In this document: positions 11,701 through 23,316 of the stretch, one piece after another
Position numbering within the stretch: the stretch's first letter is position 1
Layout: each line of letters begins with the position of its first letter
Origin: Acarospora socialis
Lineage: Eukaryota > Ascomycota > Lecanoromycetes > Acarosporales > Acarosporaceae
Direction of reading: 5' to 3'
Assembly: GCA_025617375.2 (NCBI GenBank)
Contig: JAMYGW020000007.1
Coordinates: 1,302,001-1,366,000, forward strand
Length of the DNA: 64,000 nucleotides
Made by a program: the position numbers and the translations under genes
The notes under the pieces: generated by a model
Databases searched by the model: none
The model's input: the letters and a program-made list of their open reading frames with translations, nothing else
Told to the model about the DNA's origin: nothing

Positions 11701-12221
11701 AAACAATCGTTCTTTCAGGAAGTCGCTGGTCATTGTCAGTGGTGGTGGACGCAAAGTCAGTCTGCATGCGGGAGCAAACTCTTTCTCGTTCCAGAACGCG
11801 AAAGCGACATTCTGTAAGCCATGAGAGTCGCACACGCCTGCAATGCCGTCCTCGCCCCATCGGAAGGTCCGCGATCTGGCATGCTCATGGGAGAAATCTG
11901 TCTGAGGTTTAGCATTGTCACCACACCTTATAATGCAACAGGTAAGTTCTTACGGCTCCATGCATCTCCATCCGCACTGCATGTATATAAGTAGATGAAG
12001 ATAAAGTGTGGACTAGGAGCTTACGAGTAATCCTCTCGTACTAAGGTTGGGGTCAGCTGGGGAGGAACTAAGAAGAGCATGAATACAGAGGACTCACCGG
12101 TGGCCCATTGCCTCTCTGCAACATACGGGCCCCATTTCTTCCAGTACTTTTTGCGCTCCACGTCCTGTCTCAGGCGTTTCTCCTCTTCGCATAAGTATTC
12201 ATGATGGTCGACTACCACCAT
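8728..12221 (-). CDS. GH63-like / MGH1-like (alpha/alpha)6 glycoside hydrolase
   Basis: Eight minus-strand exons join in an exact frame of 1,040 residues ending in TAG: 12221-12098, 12040-12025, 11976-11954, 11897-11626, 11573-10127, 10075-9979, 9929-9144 and 9085-8728. Exons 2 and 3 are micro-exons of 16 and 23 bases, encoding REDYS and ADGDAWS. Family blocks include [87 protein letters not shown] and, in the C-terminal catalytic part, [20 protein letters not shown]. The WDTAF and [10 protein letters not shown] segments are the probable acid/base region of the six-hairpin barrel. These long fungal and bacterial proteins are annotated as glycosyl hydrolase family 63 or mannosylglycerate-hydrolase-like. 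The true substrate is unknown. There is no signal peptide, so a cytosolic place is likely. This differs from ER glucosidase I. The tail from about residue 925 is low-complexity. Confidence 0.85.
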
Positions 12222-12613
12222 GGCTGTGGTGATTCAAGGGATTAAGAATGGGTGCAGTGGCTTTGAATAGGTCAAGGAAATGTCTAACGTGTGTGATGGT
12301 ATGTAGTAGGTGGTCTTTCTCTTAAATGGGAAGACTGTTGAAATAAGTATTCAAAAGTGAAAAGGTCAGAGTCCGCAAACCTTTGGAAAACATTATTTAT
12401 TGTTTTGTTTATGGTGGATTGGGGCTAGCTTTGGTTGAAGTTTGAAGAAGGGACCACCTCTGGGACAAAGTACGAAGCTACGATGAAAGAATCCCTCTTA
12501 TCGATAAGTGAAAGTAGCCCCTCGGCCTAAGGTTTTCTTGGGAGCAAAATATTGACCACTTTCTCAACAACACAAAGCTTACAGAGATGTAGCCAACTAG
12601 TAGTGCCACACCC
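12222..12613. other. Upstream region of the GH63-like gene
   Basis: About 390 bases still have normal composition (CpG and CpC present) and lie between the GH63-like start and the first repeat sequence. They include the promoter of that gene. A TTATTTATTG run lies near 12,394. No gene is seen. Confidence 0.5.
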
Positions 12614-12710
12614 TGTTACGGTCGCACACGACGCGCAACTCACTTATACATTCACTTAGAACCTGACCTTGCGGTCAGGCGGGCCTTTAGCCTTAGTGGC
12701 CAAGATCCTG
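12614..12710 (+). repeat. Short undecayed copy of a repeat end (LTR-like TGTTAC start)
   Basis: The stretch beginning TGTTACGGTCGC and running to about 12,710 is matched by a decayed copy at 45,282-45,377. It starts with TGTTAC, a common terminus of Ty3/gypsy-type LTRs, so it may be the tip of an LTR, but neither a partner end nor a target duplication is visible. This copy keeps many CpG and CpC dinucleotides that the other copy has lost. It marks the edge of the AT-rich compartment. Family assignment is uncertain. Confidence 0.5.
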
Positions 12711-15410
12711 TCGGCTGTTTGGCGCAGTGGTTTGAAAAAACTTCTGTGACATATGACTACCTCTAAGTAAGATAACAAGTTCAAGTTCTGTAGTCAACAC
12801 TGTGAGTGCTGACTTTTACAATATAACAAGACAGAGTAAAAGAATCTCTTGAGATTGATCACTCAATGTTTATCAATTAAATCTATTACAAATCTTAAAA
12901 ATCATCTAACTGTAACAGATTAAAGCATGATTCTTGATTAACTGTGATTTGAATTGATAATAAATCAGCTTTCATTATATTTAAAATAGACATTTAATAT
13001 CATTGCTTTCAATAATCTGTGTTACACATGCAGTAAAGATGCTAAAAGTTAGAAGAATATGAGATGCAAATTTTCTATATGCTAGAGCATGTTCATTACA
13101 ACTATAAAATCAAACAATACATTTTTTAAAGATCAGTATTCTTTTACACACTCACACATTTGTGACTAAATAGTCTGAGATCTTTATCAGCTGAATAAAT
13201 CTGATGTGAACAATATAAATTTTACAATCTTTGAATTTAATTATTTGCTTTTATGAAATAGATATTGTTGAAATAAGAAGACTTTTTAGAGTTTTAACTC
13301 TATCTAATTTAATGTTACAGTCAAGTCTAAAAGAACTTAATACAGATCAACAGATATATCTGAGAGATGTATAACAGATTAATTGTTAAATAGTAGTTAT
13401 ATGATATCTTGTTATGCTTGATAAAATTAATAATAAACAAGACAAAATCAGACTAGCAGATGCTTAATAAACTTAATAAACTCAATAATGAAATTAAATT
13501 TTAAAATAATCATCAGATCAGACTGACTCTAACTTAATTTGATCTGATTTTAATTTGATCTACAAATCAGATCAGATCAAAGTTAGTTTGATTGCTTTGA
13601 CTTAATTTGCAGATTAATTTGAGTCAATTATATGATACATACTTTGTGTATATTTGTTGTATATGACTTATGAAATCTCATAGAGTATCATGTTCAGTAT
13701 ATAATATTTTATATGTTATGTAGAGCACATTTCTAACAATTATTTCTAACAATCAAACATGATAACATAATAAGTTGATAACTTTACTACTAACTTAAAC
13801 TATTTTATTGTTTCACATCTTGCATTAATTCAAAAAATGTCAAATAATCATAAAATTTCTGCACAAGAATCATATTCTTTATTTAAATAATAATTTACTT
13901 AACATGTATAGTGCAGAGATTTATATCTATCAATTGAATTAGAAGACTGATCATCAAAAAAACTTAATAGCAAAGTTTTATCTTTAAGATAAATCATTAA
14001 AAAGATTTCAGCAGTCTTCTATAAAGCTTATATGACAATTTTCTGTCAGTAAACATAATTAAAACATATTTAACTGTCATTTATACAGATTGCTCTGATC
14101 AGTTGAATAAAAAATCAGTTTGAAATTAATAGATCTGCAGACTTCTGATAGTGATATATTTTTTGTAAAGTAGTTTTTGTATATAAGTGCATTAGAATTG
14201 AGTATTAAAATATTAAAGTAATTGTACTTACTACTTGACTTTGTGCATCTTTTTTGTCTAGTCATTGTGTTTAAATGAATTGAAGAGAATAAAAAGTCAT
14301 TCTCTCAATTTGTACTGCATGATGAAGAAAACTGAGAAATGCATATTACTGCATTTTAAACAGTGAAATATATCAGTATTTCAGTCAACAGATAATCTGT
14401 CTTTTGTTGCAACTTAAACATTATTTAATTTCTTGCAAGTTCTCAGACACTATACTCTATTATTTTATGTTTTATAAACATTTTAAATTCATTAAATATC
14501 ATGCAACAACTTATAAAATGTCAACAGAGAAGAAACATCAAATCAAGAAGATCAAATCAGTATTTTTAACACAGTTTTCTAACAGATTTCAAGCTGATTC
14601 TTCACTTTCAGAAAGAGAATGATGAGAATGATAGCATTGCAAATTAAATTTAAAAATGAAGAGAAGAAGAAAAACATAAAATTGATACACTTAAAAAATC
14701 AGATCAAGCAATAAAATCTGACTTTAACACATTTTGTAAATCAAAGAATAATTATTTAAAACACTGCAGTACAAAATCAGATCACATTTAATGCAAAAAT
14801 TTGTTCTTTATGTTCAAACATCATGATTAAGCTCTTAAATGCAATCAAAACACAAAGTTTTATGCTCTCAAGAAGCTCAGAAAGAACAAAGAATATATTA
14901 ATGTTGATGAGAATATCAGAACACAGATGAAGATTGATGTTATTGAAGATTTTGAGAAGTAATGATATTGAGTGAAACAAAGTGATATGATTTCACTATT
15001 TCATACACAACATGCACTGATGAAGTTAGCTGCATAATTTAAGAAAGAAATTCAGTATATTAAATATAAAATTCAACTCAAAGCAGAGCTCAAAGATCTG
15101 AAAAATGAGAAGAAAGATTTTGAAATTGTTATAACAAATAAAAATATTAAATTAAAAAAGAAAATCTTATCTTTAGATATAAGTAGTAGAGCATTACAAT
15201 AAAACAATGCATTAAAACAATGCATTAAAATTAATATATACTTATAGATTCATTTACAGCTTAATAATCTGACAAATTAAAATCTTAATTTGATCATCTG
15301 TCAGTGAGAAAAAATTGAGTATTTAGTGAGTTGATGAAGTCTTGAGATTGTGAGTAACTTTAATTCTCAAGCTCATATAAAATAATTTTGAAGAGTTTGA
15401 AAATTTTGCT
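12711..15410. other. AT-rich decayed repeat DNA, unassigned
   Basis: About 2.7 kb of AT-rich sequence with almost no CpG or CpC and no host gene. The plus strand between about 14,780 and 15,250 is rich in Lys/Glu-type codons, as in a coiled-coil gag-like or structural protein, but I cannot name a family. It could be the left part of an LTR element interrupted by the LINE cluster that begins at 15.4 kb. Confidence 0.4.
13266..13751 (+). repeat. Possible degenerate LTR
   Basis: This stretch of about 486 bases begins TGTTGAAAT and ends ATTTCTAACA, imperfect inverted termini of the TG...CA type used by LTR elements. A short ATG-led frame follows about 85 bases downstream. No second copy of the LTR is seen in the window, so this is only a suggestion. 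It is a decayed fossil at best. Confidence 0.22.
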
Positions 15411-16309
15411 TGAAACTCTTTATGGAAACCACAGAACCACAACCAAACCAGCTATCAAAATTCTGAATAGAGCAAATTCTTCATCTCATTCACTTTCATA
15501 AACTCTCAAAACAGCTTATCTTCATCATCAATACTGGTGGTGAGGGATCTTAATTACCATTCTTTCAAAATTTTTCACATACCTCCTCCCAAAAAACCAA
15601 AACAACATTTTGGACATCAACATCGCCACAACCAATGTGTCTTCAAAAATTCTGAATCAACAGTTTTCTTCACCTTGATCTCTTCTAAAATTCATACTAT
15701 TACTGCTTTTTGATATCTTCATTGCTCACAAAGTTGTTGAACTGTTTAGTTGTACCCCTTAGTATCTAGATTTTTGAAGTTCACAAATTTTCACTTAATT
15801 TTCTTAGCTTGCTTGACAGAATTTTTGCGCACCAAGCATCATAAGATACCTCAACTAAGCCTCAATCACACCAAAACACTAAAAACACCAAAACAACCAA
15901 GAAAACACCAACTACGCAGCAATTACACAGCAATTCCAGCCTATACACCCAGCCACACCAATTCACACATCATACAACATTTCTATATAGTCTTACCACT
16001 CAAATAAGCTATATCCTCAACAAAACCAGCTACTTTTCAGCTATTTCTGCCCAAAAACAAGTGTTTCATGCTCAAATTCCAGAAGTTTCAGGCTGAATTA
16101 CACCAAACCGCTTGAAATCCAGCATTCGCATGCAGTTTTCGCAAAACTAGCTGCAAAATAGCCATTTCTCAACGGATTTCGCTGAAATTTGAGCATTTCT
16201 TCTGTCAATTGATTAGTGTTTTGCATGCAGAAAGAAATCCATCCACTATAGGAGACATATTCTCACTAGACACATCTCACAAAGATTTAGTTGTGAGTAT
16301 AAGCAGATA
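15411..16309 (+). mobile_element. LINE fragment, 5' leader only (3'-truncated)
   Basis: It begins with AACTCTTTATGGAAACCACAG and is collinear with the leader of the full-length LINE that starts at 16,312 (shared blocks around AATACTGGTGGTGAGG and TTGTACCCCTTAGTATCTAG). It stops after AGTATAAGCAGATAG, before ORF1, where the next LINE begins. LINE copies are usually cut at the 5' end, so loss of the 3' part points to insertion or recombination instead. It is more C-rich, and so less decayed, than the sequence on its left. Confidence 0.8.
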
Positions 16310-17635
16310 GCAAGTAGTGAAGAAGAGGGTAGAAAATCACAGAACCACAATCAAACCAGCTATCAAAATTCTGAATAGAGCAAATTCTTCACTTCATTCA
16401 CTTTCATAAACTCTCAAAACAGCTTATCTTCATCATCAATACTGGTGGTGAGGAACCTCAATTACCATTCTTCCAAAATTTTTTGTGTCCCTCCTCCCAA
16501 AAAATCAAAACAACATTTCGGACATCAACATCGCCACAACCAACACATCTTCAAAAATTCTGAATCAACAGTTTTCTTCACCTTGATCTCTTCTAAAATT
16601 CATACTATTACTGCTTTTTGATATCTTTATTGCTCACAAAGTTGTTGGACTGTTTAGTTGTACCCCTTAGTATCTAGATTTTTGAAGTTCACAAATTTTT
16701 GCTTAATTTTCTTAGCTTGCTTGACAGAATTTTTGCGCACCAAGCATCATAAGATACCTCAACTAAGCCTCAATCACACCAAAACACTAAAAACACCAAA
16801 ACAACCAAGAAAACACCAACTACGCAGCAACTACACAGCAATTCCAGCCTATACACACCAAGCCACATCAATTCATGCATCATACAACATACCTACATAG
16901 CTCTACCATCAAAACAAGCTAGTTTATCAACAAAATCAACTACTTTTCAGCTATTTTCACTCAAAAACCAGCGTTTCAGGTCAAATTTCTAAGCGTTACA
17001 GGCTGAATTACACCAAATTGCTCAATTCCAGCAACTGCACGCAGTTTCCACAAAAACTAGCCGCAAAATAGCCATTTCTTGACGAATTTAGCTGAAATTT
17101 GAGCATTTCTTCTGTCAATTGATTAGCGTTTTGTGTGCAGAAAGAACCTATCAGTGAAGACATACTCTACACTAGAAGCATCTCACAAAGATCTAGTGAA
17201 GAGTATAAGCAGATAGCTATTTTCTAGCTCTACCTGCTGGTAAAAGCTCAGACTGGCAAACAATGTTGTCTGAGTAGTTGGGATATAAATACAAGGCTCC
17301 ATGTGAAAATCTTGCCCTAGACGCATCTGCCCCAAGATCTAGTGGTTGAGTGACTTATAGTATAGTCTTGCTTATAGTAGAGCTGGTAAAAGTCTATTGT
17401 AGAGTTTATCTACTCTAGGTGAATTGAAATATTAAGCAACATCTGGATTAGGCAATTGGGTACAGTCTATTCTAGATGAAATAAGGATTTAAAGCTTCTA
17501 TAATCTAGAACCTCAGGAAAATCTAGTTTTTATTTTCAAAAACTAGATAATTACTGCTAGACATAGACCTTCTGGACCTGGATTTGAATAGAATTTTGAA
17601 TTTGAACAGGATGGACCCCAAAAACACCTCATATC

Positions 17636-19225
17636 ATGACTTTTGCACTGGATTTCAGCAACTTCATGCAAGATTTCAACCTAGAAAACCCAAAAACACC
17701 TACAAAACAACAAAAATCACCAAAAACAGCACTTTCACAACTCTTTATGAGTTCACCAGACCTGTTGGGATCACAAATCATCATGAAACCTTCTCAAAAG
17801 ACTATTCTAAAGTCTAAAAAGAGAAGAGCCATTGCCAGTTCAGTGCTAGAAGCTATTTCTTCTGATGAAGAATCAAATCAGCATGAAACTCATCATGCAA
17901 ACTGCACAAACCTACACCCAAAAAGCCAAAATGGTGACAAACTACTTCAACAAGCTAGAAACTACCTCAAGCAAGCTATTCAGCAATTCACAAACCCCAT
18001 AGTTCAACAAGAACTAGAAACTAGCATCAAGACACTGGATCAAGCAAGACAAAATGCAAATCTAGACTCACTCAAACAGTCAGATGAAGCATTTCATCAG
18101 AAACTAGATGTTCAACAACAACTAGACAGCTTCAAAGATGAAGTCAACATCAAACTAGACAAAATTCTTCACACAATGTCTAAAACAAAGTCAGAAACCA
18201 CAGAGAAATCAGCATTTGTCTTTCAGACAAACAAAACAAACTCTATCAACTTTGTACAGACAAACAAAACCAGCTTTGGACAATCAACATCAACAAAAAC
18301 AGCCAAACCAGCTACATATGCATCAATTGCAAGCAGCAAAGACCAAAATGCTCAAAACTCATGGACAACTGTTCAAAAAAAAGCACCAAAGCCAAAAGTA
18401 GTGAATAAACTCACTACTTTCAGAGAAAGACATCTAGTTATGAAGTCAAAAACATCCACAACTACTATCAATGTCATAGACATGTGCAACAAAATCAACA
18501 ACACACTTAAAACAGCAAAAATAGACAATTTGCTGATTTCCACAGTTGCTATTTCACAATCCAAAGCTAGTATAGTGCTCACAACCAGTGAAGACACAGC
18601 AGAAGACTTGCTAAAACATCAACAAATCTGAAATTCATCATCTGAATTCATAGAAATCAAAAAGGATGAAAAGTGGTACAAAATAGTAGCACATGGAATT
18701 CCCACAGCTATTTTCAACAACAAAGAAGACATGCAACTAGTCAAAGATGAAGTAGAAACCTTCAATAAAGACATTAAACTAGCTGTTCTACCACACTGGC
18801 TTACCTCAGAAGAAGTCAGACAAGAAAAACTGCATGATTCTATTGTTTTGACTGTCAAATCAGAACAAGAAATTCAGAAACTACTCAGAAACAGACTGAT
18901 AATAGCTGAAACATCAGTCAGAACTGCAGTTTACAACACATGCAAGTCAACAGATCAATGCAGAAAGTGTCAGAAATTTGAACATTTGCAAACTGTATGC
19001 AAAAACAAAGACACTTGTCAATTCTGTGCAGGAAACCACAATACTAGAGAACATGGCTGTTTTCTCTGTCCCACACAGTCAAAAGGAACCACTTGTGCAC
19101 ATATAGTCTATAAATGCAGCAATTGTGGTGAGAAACATCAAGCAAATAGTGCAGAATGCAGTGTTTTCAAAGCACTACAGTCTATTTCTTCAACAGCAGA
19201 TCCACTATCTATGAAAATGTCATGA
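17636..19225 (+). pseudogene. LINE ORF1 (zinc-knuckle RNA-binding protein), one TGA interruption
   Basis: The frame spans 530 codons and is broken only by TGA at 18,629-18,631. The first 330 residues include a Lys-rich stretch (KSKKRR near 60), Gln/Asn-rich helices and a conserved block around TTINVIDMCNKINNTLK. The C-terminal part has three knuckle-like motifs: CRKCQKFEHLQTVC starting near residue 442, then CQFCAGNHNTREHGC, then CSNCGEKHQANSAEC. Such ORF1 proteins coat the element RNA. The terminal TGA overlaps the ATG of ORF2. A second ATG frame of 77 codons (17,584-17,817) overlaps the ORF1 start in another phase. Confidence 0.85.
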
Positions 19226-22200
19226 ATAACACAACAAATTCATCACAAATCACCATTCTACAACACAACTGCGCAAGATCTATGAATGTCATGTACTCAT
19301 GTCTGAATTCAGCTACAAAAACTGCAGATATAGTTCTTCTTCAAGAATCATGGGTTGCAAGAGACAACAAAACCACTATTTCACATTCATCTTTTACTAG
19401 TTTGATACCCACATCTAATCTAGATATTAGATCTAGAACTATGGCATTTGTGTCTAAAACTAAACAAGATTTAGTGTGTATATCAAGACCTGACTTGTCA
19501 AAAGACTCAGATTTGCAAATACTCAGTATTTCAGCAAATGGAATTTCTAGTATACTGTTACTTAACATATACAATGAAAAGTCACAGCAAATCAACAATG
19601 ATCAATGAACCATAGACAGATGTTTAACAGCAATTCAACTACCACAAAGAGCTATTATCTGTGGGGATTTTAATGCACATCATGCATGGTGAAATTCATC
19701 AATAGAAAACTCTATAAGAGCTACTTCTTTAATAAAGTGGTTGAAAATTCACAACTGTGAGCTATTAAATACACCAGACATAAACACCTATACACATCAC
19801 TCAGGAAATGCCACATCAGTGATTGATTTGACTTTTGCAACACCCTTACTTTGCAATTTCATCAGAAATTGGCAAGTAAATCAAGACATGGAGTCTGAAT
19901 CAGACCATGAAGTTATTCAGTTTCAAATAACTGCAAATGAGTCTGAATGGGTTGAAAGTCCACTAAGTGCATCATACAATATAGACAAAGCAGACTGGGT
20001 TAAATTTGCAGAAACTCTGCAAATAAACTCAGTACAAATCAGTGTTCAAATTCAAAGCTTAATGCAACATCTATCAGATCAAAATCTAGAAGAAATGACT
20101 ATTTCTCTCAGAAATCTGATAGCAAATGCAGCAGATCAGCATATACCAAAGAGAAAACCTTGTTCAAAAGCCAAAGTATGGTGGTCTGAATCATTATCAG
20201 TACTTAGAACTGAAATGAGTGGTTTTAGAAGATACTGAAAACATCACAAATCACAAGAAAACTGAAATCAATTCAGAAATGCAAGAAATAGATACTTTCA
20301 TGCAATTCAGAAAGCCAAACATACCTCATGAACTACTTTTCTGCAAGGTGCAGCTGGAAAAGATGTTTTTACAGCATATCATTACACTAAATCATGAAAA
20401 ATAGAGAAAACACCTTCTATAAAGCATGAAAACAAAGTGGAACTCATATTTAAAGACAAATGTGACTTGTTTCTTGAAGCTATGTTTTCAAAACCACCTC
20501 AAACAAGTTCAGTTAAGCTAGAATGTGATAATAGTCTCACAAAATCATGGTTTTCAGTCATTTCTAAGGAAATAAAACAAGCTATTATGACTTCATCAAC
20601 AAAGAAAGCACCTGGGCCAGATGGATTGTCCTTTTTGATAATTCAACATGCATATCAAGCTATATCTGAGTTATTTCACACTGTTTATTCAGTTTTAATA
20701 AATCAAGACTATCATTCAGTATGCTGACATCAAGAAACTGATGCAATTCTGAGAAAAGAAGGCAAAGCAGACTACTCAATACCCAAAGCATATAGATCAA
20801 TCACTCTACTAAATTGCTTGAGCAAAATATCTGAAAAGATAATGACAACAAGACTTTCCTATTGGGCTGAAATCACAGACTTGCTATATCATGAGCAAAT
20901 GAATGGTAGAAAGCAAAGATCAGCTGTGGATGCAGCTATGTGTTTAACACATGACATTCAACAAGCAATCAACAACAACAAAGTCTTGACAGCTTTATTC
21001 CTGGATGTTAAGGATGCATTTAACTATGTGTCTTTAAATCAACTGCTAAAAGTCATGAAAAGACTACATTTACCACAAACTGTACTAAAATGAATGCAAT
21101 GCTTTCTTACAAATAGAACAATTGCTCTAGCTTTTGATGATGAAAAAAATCACCCACAAAGTGTCAATTCTGGAATTCCACAAGGATCACCTATATCACC
21201 AATGCTATTTTTGATCTATATGTGATTTCTATTCACAAAAATCAACAATAAACACACTCAACTAAAGCTACCAAGCTATATTGATGATGTGACTATTATT
21301 GTGGAAGAAAAAACAGCTGCAGACAACAGCAAAACATTAAAATCAGTCACAAAAACTGCATTTCAATGAGCTGAAGAAAATGCAGTTATATTTGATGACA
21401 GCAAGTCAGAACTCATTCATTTTCAGAAAGAAAATCAAGCTATATCAACAGTAAAACTATCAAATAACACTGTTATACATCCTTCTAAAGTTGTATGCTG
21501 GCTAGGTGTTTGGTTTGACACTAAAATGTCTTTTAAGACACATGTGCAAAAGAAAATAGCTTCTGCAACTAGAACATTGCATTTACTGCATAGACTGATG
21601 AATTCTGAATGGGGTTTATCAACATCAGCTGGAAAACAGCTGTACACAGCCTGCATCACATCTATAAGTGACTATGGAAGTTCAGTATGGTGGAAACAAC
21701 AAAAGAATTTTGAAAAGCTGTTTCAAAAACTTCAAAATTCAGCAACTAGAAAAATTCTAGGTGCATTTAGGTCTTCACTATCAGCTGCTATGAAGCTAGA
21801 ATCAGCTATATTACCACTCAGATTTAGACTTGATCAAAAAACAGAGCTATATGCTTTAAGAATAGCTACTTTGTCAGAAAATCATCCAATTAGACAAAGA
21901 ACTCCATACACCTACTCATCAGAACTTGAAACTGAATGTGATATTGATGAAGATCATTATCTTGACTGAAATCAACATTCAAACTCTCTCATTAAGAAGA
22001 AACACCCAACTCAGTTGATTAAAGTGCTATATAGCATTTGCAAATATCTACCAGAAACACTAAATTTGGAGATTTCAACTCAAAATGAGTTATGCTGTGC
22101 ACCTTGAAGTGTTTCACCAAACATAGACATTCAAATCAGCAAATCTGACAAGAAACTAGCTACTTTGAAACATCTAAAGAAATTAGAAACACTTGTTTCT

Positions 22201-23139
22201 AAAGAAACTAGAGCAAGAAATGCTATTCTATACACAGATGGGTCAAAACTAGATGAAAATCTAGGTGCAGGTCTTTGCTACATGTATAAAGATATTATAC
22301 ATCAACAATCTTGGAATCTAGAAACCACCATGGAAGTCTATGATGCTGAATTGTTTGGAATTTCACAGTCTTTGAAGTTAAGTCTCAAAGAAATCATGAA
22401 ATATCAAAGAATCAAAGACATATGAATCTTTTCAGACAATCAAGCAGCTATACAAAGAATTCAAACCACAAATCAAGGATCTGGACAGCATCTAGCTATT
22501 AAATGTCAAGAAACTCTTCAAAAACTCATAGATTATGAAGTTACACCTCATATTCATTGGCTCCCTGAACATGAGAACATTAAAGGCAATGAAATAGCAG
22601 ATAAAGCTGCAAAATCAGGTGCAAAGCAGTCAATTTCACCAGATATTGATAGATTTACATCTATTAGCTATATCAAACACAAAATCAAGGTCAAAGCACT
22701 GGAAAACTGGACCACCCACTGGAAAAAGACAACTCAAGAAAGATACTATGCTCAGTTTGATCAAACACCTAGTTTTCACATCAAAGAAGATCTGAAAAGT
22801 GCAGACAGACTTTCATTTGCTACTTTTACACAAATGAAACTAGGTCATGACTATTTCAAAGCATATCTGCATAGATTATCAGACTATAACAGCAAGAAAT
22901 GCAATGGTGCATGCAACAAAGATCAAACCCCAGAGCATTTGTTGACAGCCTGTCAATATAACAAAAAGGAGCAAACTGAGCTGAAAAATCAGCTCAGAAA
23001 CATCAATTTGCCATATACAGCAAAGGTGCTATTTACTACCAAGGAAGGAATCAAAGCTACTTTGCTGTTTTTGAAGAAAACCAAAGTAGCTACTAGAAAA
23101 TGGTTATTAGAAGAAGTTGAGAGTGAAGATGAGATTTAG
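19222..23139 (+). pseudogene. LINE ORF2: APE endonuclease - reverse transcriptase - RNase H, interrupted only by TGA
   Basis: A 1,306-codon frame ends in TAG. It holds 13 in-frame TGA codons and no TAA, TAG or frameshift. Endonuclease, residues 1-230: ILQHNCAR, the catalytic LLQES, GDFNAHHAW and the terminal SDHEV. Reverse transcriptase, about 400-750: KAPGPDGLS, motif A LFLDVKDAFNYVS, GIPQGSPISPMLFL and the catalytic box SYIDDVT (YIDD rather than the common YADD). RNase H, about 1,000-1,120: ILYTDGSK, YDAELFGI, IFSDNQAAI and GNEIADKAA, with all acidic residues present. A Cys/His end motif, CNGACNKDQTPEHLLTAC, lies near the C-terminus. The TGAs fall where Trp is expected, for example the second Trp of HAWW, which is TGG in the copy at 55.6 kb. 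Confidence 0.9.
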
Positions 23140-23316
23140 AAAAGAAAAAAGATATTGATTGACAATCAGCATCAGGTTGACTGAACAGAAGTGATCAAAA
23201 AGTATTCAGATTGATTATTCACATGTACAAGATTTTGAGTTTTGTTTTGTGTCTACATCTTTCACTATATGTCTATTAACTGCCATAGCTTTTATAGCTG
23301 CATGCATAGAATGAAG

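Noticed and set aside
12660-12705. tRNA-derived SINE, because TTAGTGGCCAAGATCC resembles a tRNA A-box region
   Set aside because: No matching B-box at the right distance and no cloverleaf can be drawn. The TGTTAC start fits an LTR end better.
12335-13280. TGTTGAAATAAG occurs at 12,336 and 13,266 and could be a pair of LTR starts
   Set aside because: The shared stretch is only 12 bases and the flanking sequences do not align, so chance similarity is likely.
18373-18597. Antisense open frames of 74-85 codons conserved in every LINE copy
   Set aside because: They are exact shadows of ORF1 and ORF2 codons and recur simply because the copies are near identical.
19222-23139. Reassignment of TGA to tryptophan (a mitochondrial-type code) in this LINE or host
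   Set aside because: The same Trp codons are TGG in one LINE copy and TGA in another, many TGG codons remain, and host genes here use TGG only. The ORF1 terminator is itself TGA. Mutation of G in GG context explains the pattern more simply.
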